64,000 bases of DNA, taken from Planctomycetota bacterium (lineage in GTDB: Bacteria > Planctomycetota > UBA1135 > GCA-002686595). Positions 63,468 to 64,000 of the stretch are shown piece by piece. The position numbers were made by a program, and so were the translations under genes. Below the pieces are notes generated by a model, which did not search any database, was not told where the DNA came from, and saw only the letters and a program-made list of their open reading frames with translations. Every line of letters begins with the position of its first letter. Positions within the stretch are counted from its first letter, which is position 1. The DNA is taken from positions 62,001 through 126,000 of the forward strand of contig PKCK01000063.1 of the NCBI GenBank assembly GCA_002862085.1, in the 5' to 3' direction.

Positions 63468-64000
63468 GGACCGCGTCGGCTGTCATGGTCGCTCTGGCGT
63501 TCGCCGGCTGCGGCGGGGGTGAGGACGGCGTCGAGGTCGAACGCCCCACGGCACCGGTTCACCGGCAGCTTCGTGATGTCCTGGACGCCGAGATGATCCG
63601 TCGGGGGCTCCACGTGCGCCGGGACGTCGGACGCTCTCGGGAGCTGCGCGACGACACGGGAGTCCTGCCCCCGGGCGTCGAGGTCGACCCGGGCCCGCCT
63701 GCGATCGCGGCCGACGCCAGATCGGCGACCGCGGACGCTTCCCCCGCCGCGCCCCCGCCCGTCCTGCAGCTGGATCCGGATCTCGTCGAGTTCCGGGACG
63801 CGATGGTGGACCTCGTGTTGTCGACCCCGGAAGCCCTCGAGCGGGCCCGGGGCGACGTCGCGGGGCTCGGGCCGGACATGACCCCCGTGATCGTCCGGGG
63901 ACTGGAGGACCACCAGCGACCGGCGCTCGAGCGGAAGGCGCTGGTCGACCTCGGCGCGGCGCTCCCCTCTGCCGAGATCGCCATGGCCCTCTGTCAGGTC
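63464..64000 (+). CDS. Lipoprotein, C-terminus beyond the window
   Basis: An open frame to the window end (179 codons). The start is probably TTG 63464, which overlaps the cytochrome stop as TTGA and gives a full signal peptide (LRTASAVMVALAFAGCGG, lipobox AFAGC). The ATG at 63485 would leave it too short. The mature part is Asp/Arg/Ala-rich with no recognised domain in the visible portion (VHRQLRDVLDAEMIRRGLHV and following). Confidence 0.6.
   Translation, partial: MRTASAVMVALAFAGCGGGEDGVEVERPTAPVHRQLRDVLDAEMIRRGLHVRRDVGRSRELRDDTGVLPPGVEVDPGPPAIAADARSATADASPAAPPPVLQLDPDLVEFRDAMVDLVLSTPEALERARGDVAGLGPDMTPVIVRGLEDHQRPALERKALVDLGAALPSAEIAMALCQV

Noticed and set aside
1-64000. tRNA, rRNA, CRISPR, IS or prophage signals
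   Set aside because: I looked at the gene-free gaps and found no T-loop pattern, no regularly spaced repeats and no transposase or phage genes.

Overview
The window is about two-thirds G+C and densely packed on both strands. It looks like a chromosome segment from a member of the Planctomycetota. The evidence is a paired DUF1549/DUF1553 (PSCyt) cytochrome protein and DUF1501 protein, a planctomycete-type ECF sigma factor translationally coupled to a Ser/Thr kinase, a second sigma/kinase locus with a membrane-anchored coiled-coil protein, and a secreted protein ending in the Cys/NSTG-type domain common in that phylum. I see no rRNA, tRNA, CRISPR array, insertion sequence or prophage. The assignment comes from family recognition only.

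Layout. 1-4.8 kb: a cut-off S41 protease, galE and aroA on the minus strand, divergent from purC. 4.9-9.1 kb: DUF1501 and DUF1549/1553 genes with overlapping start and stop. 9.2-15.6 kb: a FadE-type acyl-CoA dehydrogenase, mtnA, a histone-H1-like small protein, glyA and a MORN-repeat lipoprotein. 15.9-23.6 kb: a secreted DUF5060 glycosidase-like protein, a sulfatase-family lipoprotein, a pentaheme cytochrome and a membrane-anchored protein. 23.6-30.1 kb: a very large channel-like membrane protein, a divergent five-helix membrane protein and an M18 aminopeptidase. 30.1-33.6 kb: a three-gene coupled operon (SUI1/YciH, DUF455 di-iron protein, ATP-grasp) and a secreted protein sharing a module with the DUF5060 protein. 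33.7-37.0 kb: ECF sigma factor plus TPR-like kinase. 37.1-42.9 kb: a GT-C-like glycosyltransferase and an 1180-residue lipoprotein. 43.1-47.6 kb: a tiny ORF with a near-perfect Shine-Dalgarno, then the coiled-coil/sigma/kinase locus. 48.0-54.0 kb: PqiB/PqiA-like transport genes, a YgiQ radical SAM protein, rpmH and fumC. 54.1-58.5 kb: a PqqB-like protein, mdh, threonine aldolase and an aminotransferase. 58.6-64 kb: an iron-type ABC transporter, a second pentaheme cytochrome and a lipoprotein that runs off the end.

Two patterns run across the window. First, about ten transcription units have a TANNNT hexamer only 6-9 nt before the start codon, the arrangement expected for leaderless or nearly leaderless mRNAs. 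Classical Shine-Dalgarno sequences are few. Second, several 3' ends carry long perfect hairpins with no T-run. The least explained loci are the YciH/DUF455/ATP-grasp operon, the coiled-coil/sigma/kinase locus, the tiny ORF at 43.1 kb and the giant channel-like protein.
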